From: Limnohabitans sp.
GTDB lineage: Bacteria; Pseudomonadota; Gammaproteobacteria; Burkholderiales; Burkholderiaceae_C
Length of the DNA stretch: 64,000 nt
Direction of reading: 5' to 3'
Assembly: GCA_030158125.1 (NCBI GenBank)
Contig: JAOATL010000013.1
Location: forward strand, 64,879 to 128,878
Position numbers and translations under genes: made by a program. Positions 16,998 to 24,077 of the stretch are shown piece by piece; positions within the stretch are counted from its first letter, which is position 1; each line of letters starts with the position of its first letter. The notes under the pieces were generated by a model that saw only the letters and a list, made by a program, of their open reading frames with translations, did no database searches and was not told the origin of the DNA.

Positions 16998-17975
16998 ATG
17001 GACGAGCGCGTCGCTCGTTACCTCGACCATGTGCGTTTTGAAAAACGCCTGGCCGAGAGAACCTCGACGCTGTATTCGTTAGACCTGCAAAAACTGTCTG
17101 AGTTGGCGCTGACGGCCAACGTCGATTTGGCCCAGGTGCAAACCATGCACGTGCGCAGGTGGGTGGCGCAAATGCACAGCGGTGGCCGAACCGGTCGCGG
17201 CATTGCACTTATTTTGTCGGGCTGGCGCGGCTTCTACCATTGGTTGGCGCGCGAGAGCCTCATTGCGCACAACCCCGTTGAAGGCGTACGTGCACCCAAA
17301 GTGGCCAAGCCTTTGCCCAAAGCTTTGGGGGTGGACGAAGCCGTGCAATTGGCCGAGCACACCGAAGAGGCAGACGATCCCTGGTTAGAAGCGCGCGATG
17401 CGGCCATGGTGGAGCTGCTGTATGGCTGCGGTTTGCGGGTGGCAGAACTCACCGGTTTGGACGTGGTGGCCAGCACGGACGCGTCTAAAAAAGGCCGAGG
17501 TTGGATTGATTTGCAAGGCGCCGAAGTGATGGTGCAAGGCAAGGGCGGCAAACGCAGAACGGTGCCATTGGGCCAAGCCGCCGTCATGGCCCTTGAAGCT
17601 TGGTTGCCACTGCGGAGCCAGGCCATGGGCATGATGACGCAATCGGCGCCTGGCCTGTCGGATGTCGCGTTGGCGCTTTTTCCGGGGCGGCATGGCACGC
17701 GCCTCACAGCGCAGTCGGTGTGGCAACGTTTGAAACGGCGCAGTTTGCTGGCGGGCTTGGCCACGCCGGTGCACCCCCACATGTTGCGCCATTCTTTTGC
17801 CAGCCATGTGTTGCAATCGAGCAGCGATTTACGGGCAGTGCAAGAGTTGTTGGGCCATGCCAACATCAGCACCACGCAGGTGTACACACGCTTGGATTTT
17901 CAGCATTTGGCCAAAGCCTACGACGCGGCGCACCCAAGGGCCAAACGTGGTGCGGGCAACTCAGAGAAAAAATAA
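16998..17975 (+). CDS. xerC: Tyrosine recombinase XerC
   Basis: Site-specific recombinase that with XerD resolves chromosome dimers at dif. The N-terminal core-binding (SAM-like) domain covers about residues 1-95; the catalytic domain shows Arg in CGLRVAELTG, Lys in GKGGKRR, HxxR in HMLRHSFASH, His in LGHANI and the nucleophile Tyr in TTQVYTR. Its place after dapF-DUF484 marks it as the housekeeping XerC, not an integrase of a mobile element. The partner XerD is not in the window. Confidence 0.95.
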   Translation: MDERVARYLDHVRFEKRLAERTSTLYSLDLQKLSELALTANVDLAQVQTMHVRRWVAQMHSGGRTGRGIALILSGWRGFYHWLARESLIAHNPVEGVRAPKVAKPLPKALGVDEAVQLAEHTEEADDPWLEARDAAMVELLYGCGLRVAELTGLDVVASTDASKKGRGWIDLQGAEVMVQGKGGKRRTVPLGQAAVMALEAWLPLRSQAMGMMTQSAPGLSDVALALFPGRHGTRLTAQSVWQRLKRRSLLAGLATPVHPHMLRHSFASHVLQSSSDLRAVQELLGHANISTTQVYTRLDFQHLAKAYDAAHPRAKRGAGNSEKK

Positions 17976-18014
17976 TCGCCAACTGCTGCAGGCGTTTTTA
18001 ACCCTGCCGAGTGG

Positions 18015-18020
18015 GACAAT
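18015..18020 (+). promoter_or_regulatory. -10-like hexamer six bases before the rlmI ATG (leaderless type)
   Basis: GACAAT, then GGCGGC, then ATG at 18027. The GGCGGC is not a good Shine-Dalgarno and is too close to the start codon. The spacing equals that at dapF, rodA, tldD, lpxC and mpl. Confidence 0.4.
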
Positions 18021-18026
18021 GGCGGC

Positions 18027-19211
18027 ATGAAAACGATTCGACTCAAAGCTGGCAAAGAACGCTCTTTGCAACGTCAACACCCCTGGATTTTTGAATCGGC
18101 CATCGCCAAAGGCAGTGCCGATGCGGGGGAAACTGTGCGAGTGGAATCGCACGAAGGGGTGTTTTTGGCGTGGGCGGCATTCAGTCCCACTTCGCGCATT
18201 CGCGCACGGGTCTGGAGTTTTGATGAAGCGCAGCGCATTGATGCGGCCTTCATTGAGGGGTTGATTCAAAAATCAGTTCAAGCGCGCCGTTTGTTTGACA
18301 TTCAAAGCAATGGCATGCGGCTGGTCCATGGCGAGTCCGATGGCTTGCCTGGCTTGGTGGTTGACCGCTATGGTGACACGTTGGTGGCCCAGTTCACATC
18401 GTGCGGCACCGAGCGATTTAAGGACGTGATGGCCGATGCTTTGCTCAAAGCCACCGGTCTGACCAAGCTTTATGAGCGTTCTGATGCCAACGTGCGCTCG
18501 CTTGAAGGTTTGCCCGAAGTGACGGGTTGGCTGCGCGGTGAAGGCCCTACAGAACTCACGTTGCAAGAGCATCAGTGGCAGCTGACACTCAACATTGCTG
18601 AAGGCCACAAAACGGGGTTTTATTTGGACCAACGCGACAGCCGTTATCGCTTTTTTCAACACACGCAGTTTCGAAAATTTCAAAGTGTGCTCAATTGCTA
18701 TTGCTACACCGGTGGTTTCAGTGTGGCGGCTTTGGCGGGCGGGGCTGCGCACGTCACGTCCATTGATTCATCGGGGCCTGCGCTTGAAAAGGCCAAGGCC
18801 AATGTGTTGTTGAATGGCTTTGAGTTGTCGCGCACCACGTTCATGGATGCGGATGTCAATGCGTCACTGCGTTCGTTCATTGAGCAGGGTGTGCAGTTTG
18901 ATGCCATTGTGCTAGACCCGCCTAAGTTTGCACCGACAGCGGCGCATGCCGATCGGGCTGCGCGGGCTTACAAGGACATCAATCGCTTGGCGTTTAAGTT
19001 GCTGGCGCCTGGGGGGGAGTTGTTCACTTACTCTTGCTCGGGTGGCATCAGTGCCGATTTGTTTCACAAGATTGTGGCGTCGGCTGGGACGGATGCGGGG
19101 GTGGATGGGTACATCAGTGAGCGGCTGCAAGGAGCGCCTGATCATCCAATGACGGTTCATTTTCCTGAAGGTGAGTACCTCAAGGGCTTGGTTGTAGTTA
19201 AGAAGCTTTGA
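18027..19211 (+). CDS. rlmI: 23S rRNA (cytosine-C5)-methyltransferase, RlmI family
   Basis: A 394-residue class I SAM-dependent methyltransferase of the RlmI/YccW family. An N-terminal PUA domain (about 1-75, KAGKERSLQRQHPWIFESAI) is followed by an EEHD-like middle domain and a Rossmann SAM domain (NCYCYTGGFSVAALAGGA), with the catalytic loop LDPPKFAP. RlmI methylates C1962 of 23S rRNA in E. coli; the same role is inferred here. It is followed by repeat C. Confidence 0.9.
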   Translation: MKTIRLKAGKERSLQRQHPWIFESAIAKGSADAGETVRVESHEGVFLAWAAFSPTSRIRARVWSFDEAQRIDAAFIEGLIQKSVQARRLFDIQSNGMRLVHGESDGLPGLVVDRYGDTLVAQFTSCGTERFKDVMADALLKATGLTKLYERSDANVRSLEGLPEVTGWLRGEGPTELTLQEHQWQLTLNIAEGHKTGFYLDQRDSRYRFFQHTQFRKFQSVLNCYCYTGGFSVAALAGGAAHVTSIDSSGPALEKAKANVLLNGFELSRTTFMDADVNASLRSFIEQGVQFDAIVLDPPKFAPTAAHADRAARAYKDINRLAFKLLAPGGELFTYSCSGGISADLFHKIVASAGTDAGVDGYISERLQGAPDHPMTVHFPEGEYLKGLVVVKKL

Positions 19212-19224
19212 GACTTCTCGCGCT

Positions 19225-19308
19225 TCCTGGACAAGGATGAATGGGGCGGGCGCCTCATGCTGGGGTACCAGAAATCGTTGCCCACCCCATTCATCCTTGC
19301 CCAGGAAT
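19225..19308. repeat. Long hairpin repeat, copy C
   Basis: An 84-base palindrome. The arms 19225-19252 and 19281-19308 pair at 26 of 28 positions. The 28-base loop contains CTCATGCTGGGGTACCAGAA followed by ATCGTT, the same core as copies A and B. The stem sequence is unrelated to A and B apart from a G-rich stretch beside the loop, and the outer GGGGTCAGATC arm is missing. It lies between rlmI and the CobW gene and could terminate rlmI. Confidence 0.85.
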
Positions 19309-19405
19309 GACACTTGGTACTCGATGACATCCTCATCCTGCTGGGTTTTTTCTGGGGTGGGTACACTTCAGGGCTGTTTTATTTTCTGTCTTTTGGAGTA
19401 TTTCC

Positions 19406-20470
19406 ATGGCTTTGATTCCTGCAACCATCCTGACGGGCTTTTTGGGCTCGGGTAAAACGACGCTGCTCAAGCGGGTGTTGACGGAGGCGCATGGCCAGAA
19501 GATTGCCATCATTGAGAATGAGTTTGGCGAAGAGAACATTGACAATGACATTTTGGTGTCAGACACCAATGAGCAAATCATTCAAATGAGCAATGGGTGC
19601 ATTTGTTGCACCATTCGGGAAGATTTGCGAACCACTTTGCAAACCTTGGCAGCCCAAAAGCGCAAGGGTGAATTGAACTTTGACCGCGTGGTGATTGAAA
19701 CGACGGGCTTGGCCGATCCGGGTCCTGTGGCGCAAACGTTTTTCATGGACGATGAAATTGCGGAAAGCTTTTTGCTGGACTCTATTCTCACGTTGGTCGA
19801 TGCCAAGCACGCAGCTCAGCAGTTGAACGATCGCCAAGAGGCGCGCCGTCAAGTGGGGTTTGCCGATCAAATTTTCATCAGCAAGGCCGACTTGGTGTCT
19901 CAGCCTGAGCTCGAGGCGCTGCAGCACCGGTTGGCCCACATGAACCCGCGTGCCCCTCAAAAGGTGGTGCATTTTGGCGAAGTGTCTTTGGCCGAAGTGT
20001 TTGATTTGCGCGGATTCAATTTGAACGCCAAGCTCGACATCGACCCCGATTTCTTGAAAGAAGAAGAGCCGCATGTGCACGACGCGCATTGTGGCCACGA
20101 CCATGCGCACGGCGAGAGCTGCAACCACCCTTCACACCAAGGCGAAGGCCATGGCCATCACCATCACTTTGACGATGATGTGAAGAGCTTTGTCTTTAAA
20201 TCAGACAAAGCCTTTGAGCCTGCCAAGTTGGAGGACTTTTTGGGGGCCATCGTGAATGTGTACGGCCCGCGCATGCTGCGCTACAAAGGCGTGCTTAACA
20301 TGAAAGGCACCGAGCGTAAGGTTATTTTCCAAGGCGTTCATCAGCTCATGGGCAGTGATTTAGGGCCTGTTTGGGCAGAAAACGAGCCTAAAGTCAGCAA
20401 AATGGTCTTCATTGGCATCGACCTGCCCAAAGACATTTTGTTGCAGGGGCTAGAGCAATGTTTGGTTTAG
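19406..20470 (+). CDS. CobW/COG0523 G3E-family GTPase (putative metallochaperone)
   Basis: A 354-residue P-loop GTPase of the G3E/COG0523 family. Walker A is GFLGSGKTTLLKR; the metal-binding CxCC motif is GCICCTIRE; SKADL replaces the usual NKxD. Residues about 216-255 are very His-rich (HVHDAHCGHDHAHGESC, then HGHHHH), a likely zinc store, followed by the CobW C-terminal domain. Members deliver zinc or other metals to client proteins; the substrate here is not proven. The next gene is a cysteine-poor dksA, a partnership seen in zinc-limited bacteria. I found no Zur-like box upstream. GGAG precedes the ATG. Confidence 0.92.
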   Translation: MALIPATILTGFLGSGKTTLLKRVLTEAHGQKIAIIENEFGEENIDNDILVSDTNEQIIQMSNGCICCTIREDLRTTLQTLAAQKRKGELNFDRVVIETTGLADPGPVAQTFFMDDEIAESFLLDSILTLVDAKHAAQQLNDRQEARRQVGFADQIFISKADLVSQPELEALQHRLAHMNPRAPQKVVHFGEVSLAEVFDLRGFNLNAKLDIDPDFLKEEEPHVHDAHCGHDHAHGESCNHPSHQGEGHGHHHHFDDDVKSFVFKSDKAFEPAKLEDFLGAIVNVYGPRMLRYKGVLNMKGTERKVIFQGVHQLMGSDLGPVWAENEPKVSKMVFIGIDLPKDILLQGLEQCLV

Positions 20471-20663
20471 TTTTCTAGAAAGCGTTTTGAGGCGTTTCAG
20501 TCGCTACAATCTGCGCCCTGACGGGGTCCCTTATTGAGGCCTCTATGCGCCCAGAAGGTCGAAAAATATGGGTTTTGACGCAAATGAACCAATGACCACA
20601 ATTCATTTGCCAATGGCTGGTGCCTGTAAAGGCGCGTAAGCCGCCACGGCTAGGAGTCAGGAC

Positions 20664-22034
20664 GTGAAAAAGCCCCTTAAAACGAGCTCAAAATCCGCAG
20701 TTAAAAAATCCAGTTCTACAGCGAGTGCCAAGGCCAAATCGGCGGCGCCAGCCAAAAAACTGAACAAGCCAGCGCCTGCGAAGGCGGCCAAAACTGCTGT
20801 CACCAAAGTCGTGTCCAAAGGCAAACCTGTTGTGAAGAAAGCTGCCCCTAAAGCAGCCGCCAAGCCTGCAGCCAAACCCGTGTCCAAAACGACACAGACC
20901 AAGGCCAAAGTGGCTGCCAAGCCTGCTTTGAAAGCCAAGCCAGCAGCCAAAGCTGCCAACAAGGCGCCGGCCAAAGCCGTGGTTAAAGCACCCGTTAAAG
21001 CACCGGTTAAAGCCAAAGTGGCTGCAAAACCCGTGGCCAAAACTGCGGGCAAGGTGATGGCCAAGCCCGTTGCTAAAGCCAAACCTGTCGCCAAACCTGT
21101 CGCCAAACCTGTCGCCAAACCTGTCGCCAAACCTGTCGCCAAACCTGTCGCCAAGCCAGCAGCTAAACCAGCAGCTAAACCAGCAGCCAAGCCTGTTGCC
21201 AAACCTGTTGCCAAAGCGGTGCCCAAGGCGATCGTCAAGCCCACCCCTAAGTCTGCCCCTAAGCCTGCAGCCAAACCTGCAGCCAAACCAGTGCCAGCCC
21301 CCAAACCTGCAGCGCCCGTTAAGGCAGAAAAAGTCGCCAAGGCTGCTAAACCAGCTAAGGCCGTCAAAGTTGAAAAAGTGGCCACACCGCCCGCAGCCCC
21401 GGTTGCAGCGCCTGTGGTCTCGGGAGATGTTCCTGCGCGCGCAGTTCGTCCTTCCGCGCGCTTAGCCCAAATCACAGTGCCATCGATGGCTCAATCGGTG
21501 GCTTCCACGGCTGCAAAAGCCAGTTATCTCCAAAACATGCCATCTCAAGTTCTTACTCCTCCCCCCTTTGTTGCCGTTAAAAAAGACGCTAAATTGGCGA
21601 ATAACTGGAAAACCAAAAAACCTGACCAACTCAGCGATGCTGAAGTCATGGCCATGTCCGATAACGACTACATGAACGATGCCCAAATGGCATATTTCCG
21701 CCTCAAACTGGTGGCTTTAAAGCAGGGCATTCTGGCCAATGCTGGCGAGACCACCGAGCATTTGCGTGAAGACACCGTGGTGGTGCCCGATCCTGCAGAC
21801 CGCGCCACCATTGAAGAAGAGCACGCGTTGGAATTGCGTACGCGCGATCGCGAACGCAAGTTGCTGAAGAAAATTGAGCAATCGATCCAGCGCATTGATG
21901 CGGGCGACTATGGCTACTGTGACGAAACAGGCGAACCCATCGGCGTCGGCCGTTTGCTGGCCCGTCCTACCGCCAACTTGTCTTTAGAAGCACAGCAACG
22001 TCGAGAACTCAAACAGAAAATGTTTGGTGATTGA
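20664..22034 (+). CDS. dksA: DksA-type RNA polymerase-binding regulator with long basic N-terminal tail
   Basis: The C-terminal ~150 residues are DksA, which enters the RNA polymerase secondary channel and works with ppGpp. The coiled-coil tip Asp pair is present in DPADRAT (D376, D379), followed by ELRTRDRERKLLKKIEQS. The zinc finger is degenerate: only C419 of the four cysteines remains (GYCDETGEPIGVGRLLARP). Residues 1 to about 280 are an added low-complexity Lys/Ala/Pro/Val tail of KPVA- and KPAA-type repeats, like histone H1 tails. The start is GTG with GGAG eight bases upstream. The leader of about 190 bases before it holds no other gene; TACAAT near 20505 is a possible -10. Confidence 0.9.
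   Translation: MKKPLKTSSKSAVKKSSSTASAKAKSAAPAKKLNKPAPAKAAKTAVTKVVSKGKPVVKKAAPKAAAKPAAKPVSKTTQTKAKVAAKPALKAKPAAKAANKAPAKAVVKAPVKAPVKAKVAAKPVAKTAGKVMAKPVAKAKPVAKPVAKPVAKPVAKPVAKPVAKPAAKPAAKPAAKPVAKPVAKAVPKAIVKPTPKSAPKPAAKPAAKPVPAPKPAAPVKAEKVAKAAKPAKAVKVEKVATPPAAPVAAPVVSGDVPARAVRPSARLAQITVPSMAQSVASTAAKASYLQNMPSQVLTPPPFVAVKKDAKLANNWKTKKPDQLSDAEVMAMSDNDYMNDAQMAYFRLKLVALKQGILANAGETTEHLREDTVVVPDPADRATIEEEHALELRTRDRERKLLKKIEQSIQRIDAGDYGYCDETGEPIGVGRLLARPTANLSLEAQQRRELKQKMFGD
21081..21152 (+). repeat. Six perfect tandem copies of a 12-bp unit inside dksA
   Basis: AAACCTGTCGCC is repeated six times without change, coding KPVA repeats in the DksA tail. Slightly diverged copies continue on both sides. 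Perfect identity at the DNA level suggests recent expansion or slippage, so tail length probably varies between strains. Confidence 0.95.
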
Positions 22035-22056
22035 TGCACCGTGTGCAGCTCCCTCG

Positions 22057-22083
22057 AAAAGGCTCCGACAGGAGCCTTTTTTT
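22057..22083 (+). terminator. Rho-independent terminator of dksA
   Basis: AAAAGGCTCC-GACA-GGAGCC followed by seven T. It starts 22 bases after the dksA stop and separates it from the dcw cluster. Confidence 0.92.
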
Positions 22084-22279
22084 CGTCTGAAGCCGGACAT
22101 GACGAATTGATCTCAAATAGTTATGAAATTTATGAAAATATTTTTCGCCTGAAAAAGTCTCATAAGTTACTTGCAAACAAACTTCTAAGTGCCTAATTTT
22201 CAAGGATTTTTTGCAGCAGAATCTGATGCAAAGAGTGTCCTAAGCCCTTGATTTCATTGAAAAAAACTCGAAAAACCCC
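22084..22279. other. AT-rich spacer upstream of the mraZ promoter, no gene seen
   Basis: AT-rich sequence with short direct repeats of TATGAAA near 22120-22140. No convincing coding frame, RNA structure or operator was found. It may hold upstream promoters of the dcw cluster. Confidence 0.4.
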
Positions 22280-22307
22280 TTGCGAGGTGGTGATTTCCTG
22301 ATACAGT
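22280..22307 (+). promoter_or_regulatory. Candidate mraZ/dcw promoter
   Basis: TTGCGA (22280-22285), a 16-base spacer, and TACAGT (22302-22307), giving a start near 22314, about 63 bases before the mraZ GTG. The MraZ-type repeats begin at the -10 and run into the leader. Confidence 0.55.
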
Positions 22308-22330
22308 GCAAAAAAGTGCAATTAAGTGGG
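22306..22330 (+). promoter_or_regulatory. Three GTG repeats at 10-bp period: candidate MraZ-binding repeats
   Basis: GTG occurs at 22306, 22316 and 22326, each in an AAGTGxxAA-like context (AGTGCAAAAA, AGTGCAATTA, AGTGGGAGAA). MraZ is known to bind direct TGGG-type repeats at 10-bp spacing upstream of its own gene. The position and period fit; only the last repeat carries the full GTGGGA. Confidence 0.55.
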
Positions 22331-22376
22331 AGAAATACCCAAATTGCGTGTGTATTGACCAGGAATCGAGAATCAA

Positions 22377-22805
22377 GTGTTTCAAGGTGCATCTTCGTTG
22401 AGTTTGGACGCCAAAGGCCGCCTGTCGGTGCCTACGCGTCACCGCGAGGTTTTGAGTGCCACGGCGGGTGGTCAGTTGACCATCACGAAACACCCTCACG
22501 GCTGTTTGATGGTGTTTCCGCGCACTGAGTGGGAGCGCTTTCGCGAACGCATCGCGCAGCTGCCCATGGAAGCGCAGTGGTGGAAACGCATTTTCCTGGG
22601 CAACGCCATGGACGTTGAGATGGATGGTACGGGCCGCGTCTTGGTATCGCCTGAACTGCGCGCTGCAGCGGGCATTGCCAAAGACACCATCTTGCTGGGC
22701 ATGGGCAATCATTTTGAGTTGTGGGACAAAGAGGCCTACGACGCACAAGAAGCCAAAGCCATGCAGGGTGCCATGCCCGATGTCTTCAAGGACTTTTCGT
22801 TCTGA
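22377..22805 (+). CDS. mraZ: Transcriptional regulator / cell division protein MraZ
   Basis: A 142-residue protein with two SpoVT-AbrB DNA-binding domains ([16 protein letters not shown] and [15 protein letters not shown]). First gene of the dcw cluster, and in E. coli a repressor of that cluster. The start is GTG, giving [15 protein letters not shown], as expected for the family. rsmH follows after 7 bases. Three GTG repeats in the leader suggest autoregulation. Confidence 0.96.
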   Translation: MFQGASSLSLDAKGRLSVPTRHREVLSATAGGQLTITKHPHGCLMVFPRTEWERFRERIAQLPMEAQWWKRIFLGNAMDVEMDGTGRVLVSPELRAAAGIAKDTILLGMGNHFELWDKEAYDAQEAKAMQGAMPDVFKDFSF

Positions 22806-22812
22806 GGCCTGT

Positions 22813-23757
22813 GTGACAACGACTTGGCAACACACCACCGTCTTGCTCACTGAAGCAGTAGATGCGTTGTTAGGCAATGCAGGCGAAGTCGCCGATCATG
22901 CACCAACACCAGCGACCTATGTGGATGCAACCTTTGGTCGCGGTGGGCATTCACGTTTGATTTTGTCGCGCATGCCAGCACAGGCCAAGCTCATTGCCTT
23001 TGACAAGGATGTGGAGGCCATTGCAGAGGCTGCAAAAATTCAGGATGCGCGTTTCGCCATTCGGCACGAAGGTTTTCGCAACCTGGGTGAGTTGCCACCC
23101 AGCAGCATCGCTGGTGTGTTGATGGACCTGGGCATCAGCTCCCCTCAAATTGACAACCCCGACAGGGGTTTTTCTTTTCGTTTCGATGGCCCCTTAGACA
23201 TGCGCATGGACACCACGCGCGGTCAGAGTGTGGCTGAGTGGCTGGCCTCTGCCAGCGTGGATCAGATCACGGAGGTTGTACGTGACTATGGCGAAGAACG
23301 GTTTGCTTTTCCGATTGCAAAGGCGATTGTGGCTCGCAGACAAGAGCGGGGCCCAATTTCATCCACCGCCGATTTGGCCGGGATCGTGGCTAACACGGTC
23401 AAAACCCGCGAGCCGGGCAAGGACCCTGCAACGCGGACATTTCAGGCTCTTCGGATTTTCATCAACGCCGAGCTTGAGGAGCTTGAACAAGCGCTAGAGG
23501 CCAGTTTGCAAGTATTGCAGCCGGGTGGGCGTTTGGTGGTGATCAGTTTCCATTCGTTGGAAGACCGCATCGTGAAGCAATTCATTGCGAAGCATTCCAA
23601 AGAAGTTTATGACCGTCGCGCACCCTTTGCCGTGCCGCAGGCCATGAAACTGAAATCCATCGAGCGCATTCGCCCCAGTGAGGCGGAAGTGGCGGCCAAC
23701 CCTCGCTCGCGTAGCGCCATCATGCGTGTGGCCGAAAGAACCGAGGTGGCCGCATGA
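22813..23757 (+). CDS. rsmH: 16S rRNA (cytosine(1402)-N(4))-methyltransferase
   Basis: RsmH (MraW) methylates N4 of C1402 in 16S rRNA. At 314 residues it has family size. The SAM-binding motif is [14 protein letters not shown]; other family blocks are [28 protein letters not shown] and [14 protein letters not shown]. The start is GTG (giving [12 protein letters not shown]), with GAGG six bases upstream overlapping the mraZ stop. An upstream in-frame extension inside mraZ is not used. Its end overlaps ftsL (ATGA). Confidence 0.96.
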   Translation: MTTTWQHTTVLLTEAVDALLGNAGEVADHAPTPATYVDATFGRGGHSRLILSRMPAQAKLIAFDKDVEAIAEAAKIQDARFAIRHEGFRNLGELPPSSIAGVLMDLGISSPQIDNPDRGFSFRFDGPLDMRMDTTRGQSVAEWLASASVDQITEVVRDYGEERFAFPIAKAIVARRQERGPISSTADLAGIVANTVKTREPGKDPATRTFQALRIFINAELEELEQALEASLQVLQPGGRLVVISFHSLEDRIVKQFIAKHSKEVYDRRAPFAVPQAMKLKSIERIRPSEAEVAANPRSRSAIMRVAERTEVAA

Positions 23758-24077
23758 CCCGCCTGAATGTGTTTTTGGTCATTGCCATTATTTTCTCAGC
23801 CATGTTCTTGGTGCACAGCCACTACGAAGCCCGCCGTTCGTTCATGGCCTTAGAAGTTGCCACCAAAGAAGCAACACGACTTGAGTTGGAGCACGAGCGC
23901 TTGCAAGTGGAGCGACGTGCGCAAGCATCGCCTTTGCGCATTGAGCAAATTGCCAAGCAACAATTGCAAATGCGTTTGGTCACGCCAGGCATCACGCAAT
24001 ATGTGAAGCAGCCTTCTGACATGACGCGCCCTGACGTGCAAACGCAAGTCAAAACAAACACGGGCCAGAAACCATGA
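23754..24077 (+). CDS. ftsL: Cell division protein FtsL
   Basis: A 107-residue bitopic membrane protein of the FtsQLB subcomplex. A short cytoplasmic N-terminus precedes one TM helix ([17 protein letters not shown]), then a periplasmic leucine-zipper coiled coil ([15 protein letters not shown]). The start codon overlaps the rsmH stop and its stop overlaps ftsI, so translation is coupled. ftsB is not in the window. Confidence 0.94.
   Translation: MTRLNVFLVIAIIFSAMFLVHSHYEARRSFMALEVATKEATRLELEHERLQVERRAQASPLRIEQIAKQQLQMRLVTPGITQYVKQPSDMTRPDVQTQVKTNTGQKP

Noticed and set aside
16998-17975. Tyrosine recombinase as a mark of a mobile element
   Set aside because: It is housekeeping XerC in the conserved dapF-DUF484-xerC operon; no attachment sites or cargo seen.
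19309-19405. Zur box upstream of the CobW-type gene
   Set aside because: No GTTATA-type palindrome was found in the gap after repeat C.
21081-21152. Short tandem repeats as a CRISPR array
   Set aside because: Units are contiguous 12-mers without spacers and are coding.
20657-21475. 272-residue minus-strand frame rich in Ala/Gly/Leu/Thr
   Set aside because: It is the complement of the low-complexity DksA tail; codon repetition alone keeps the frame open.
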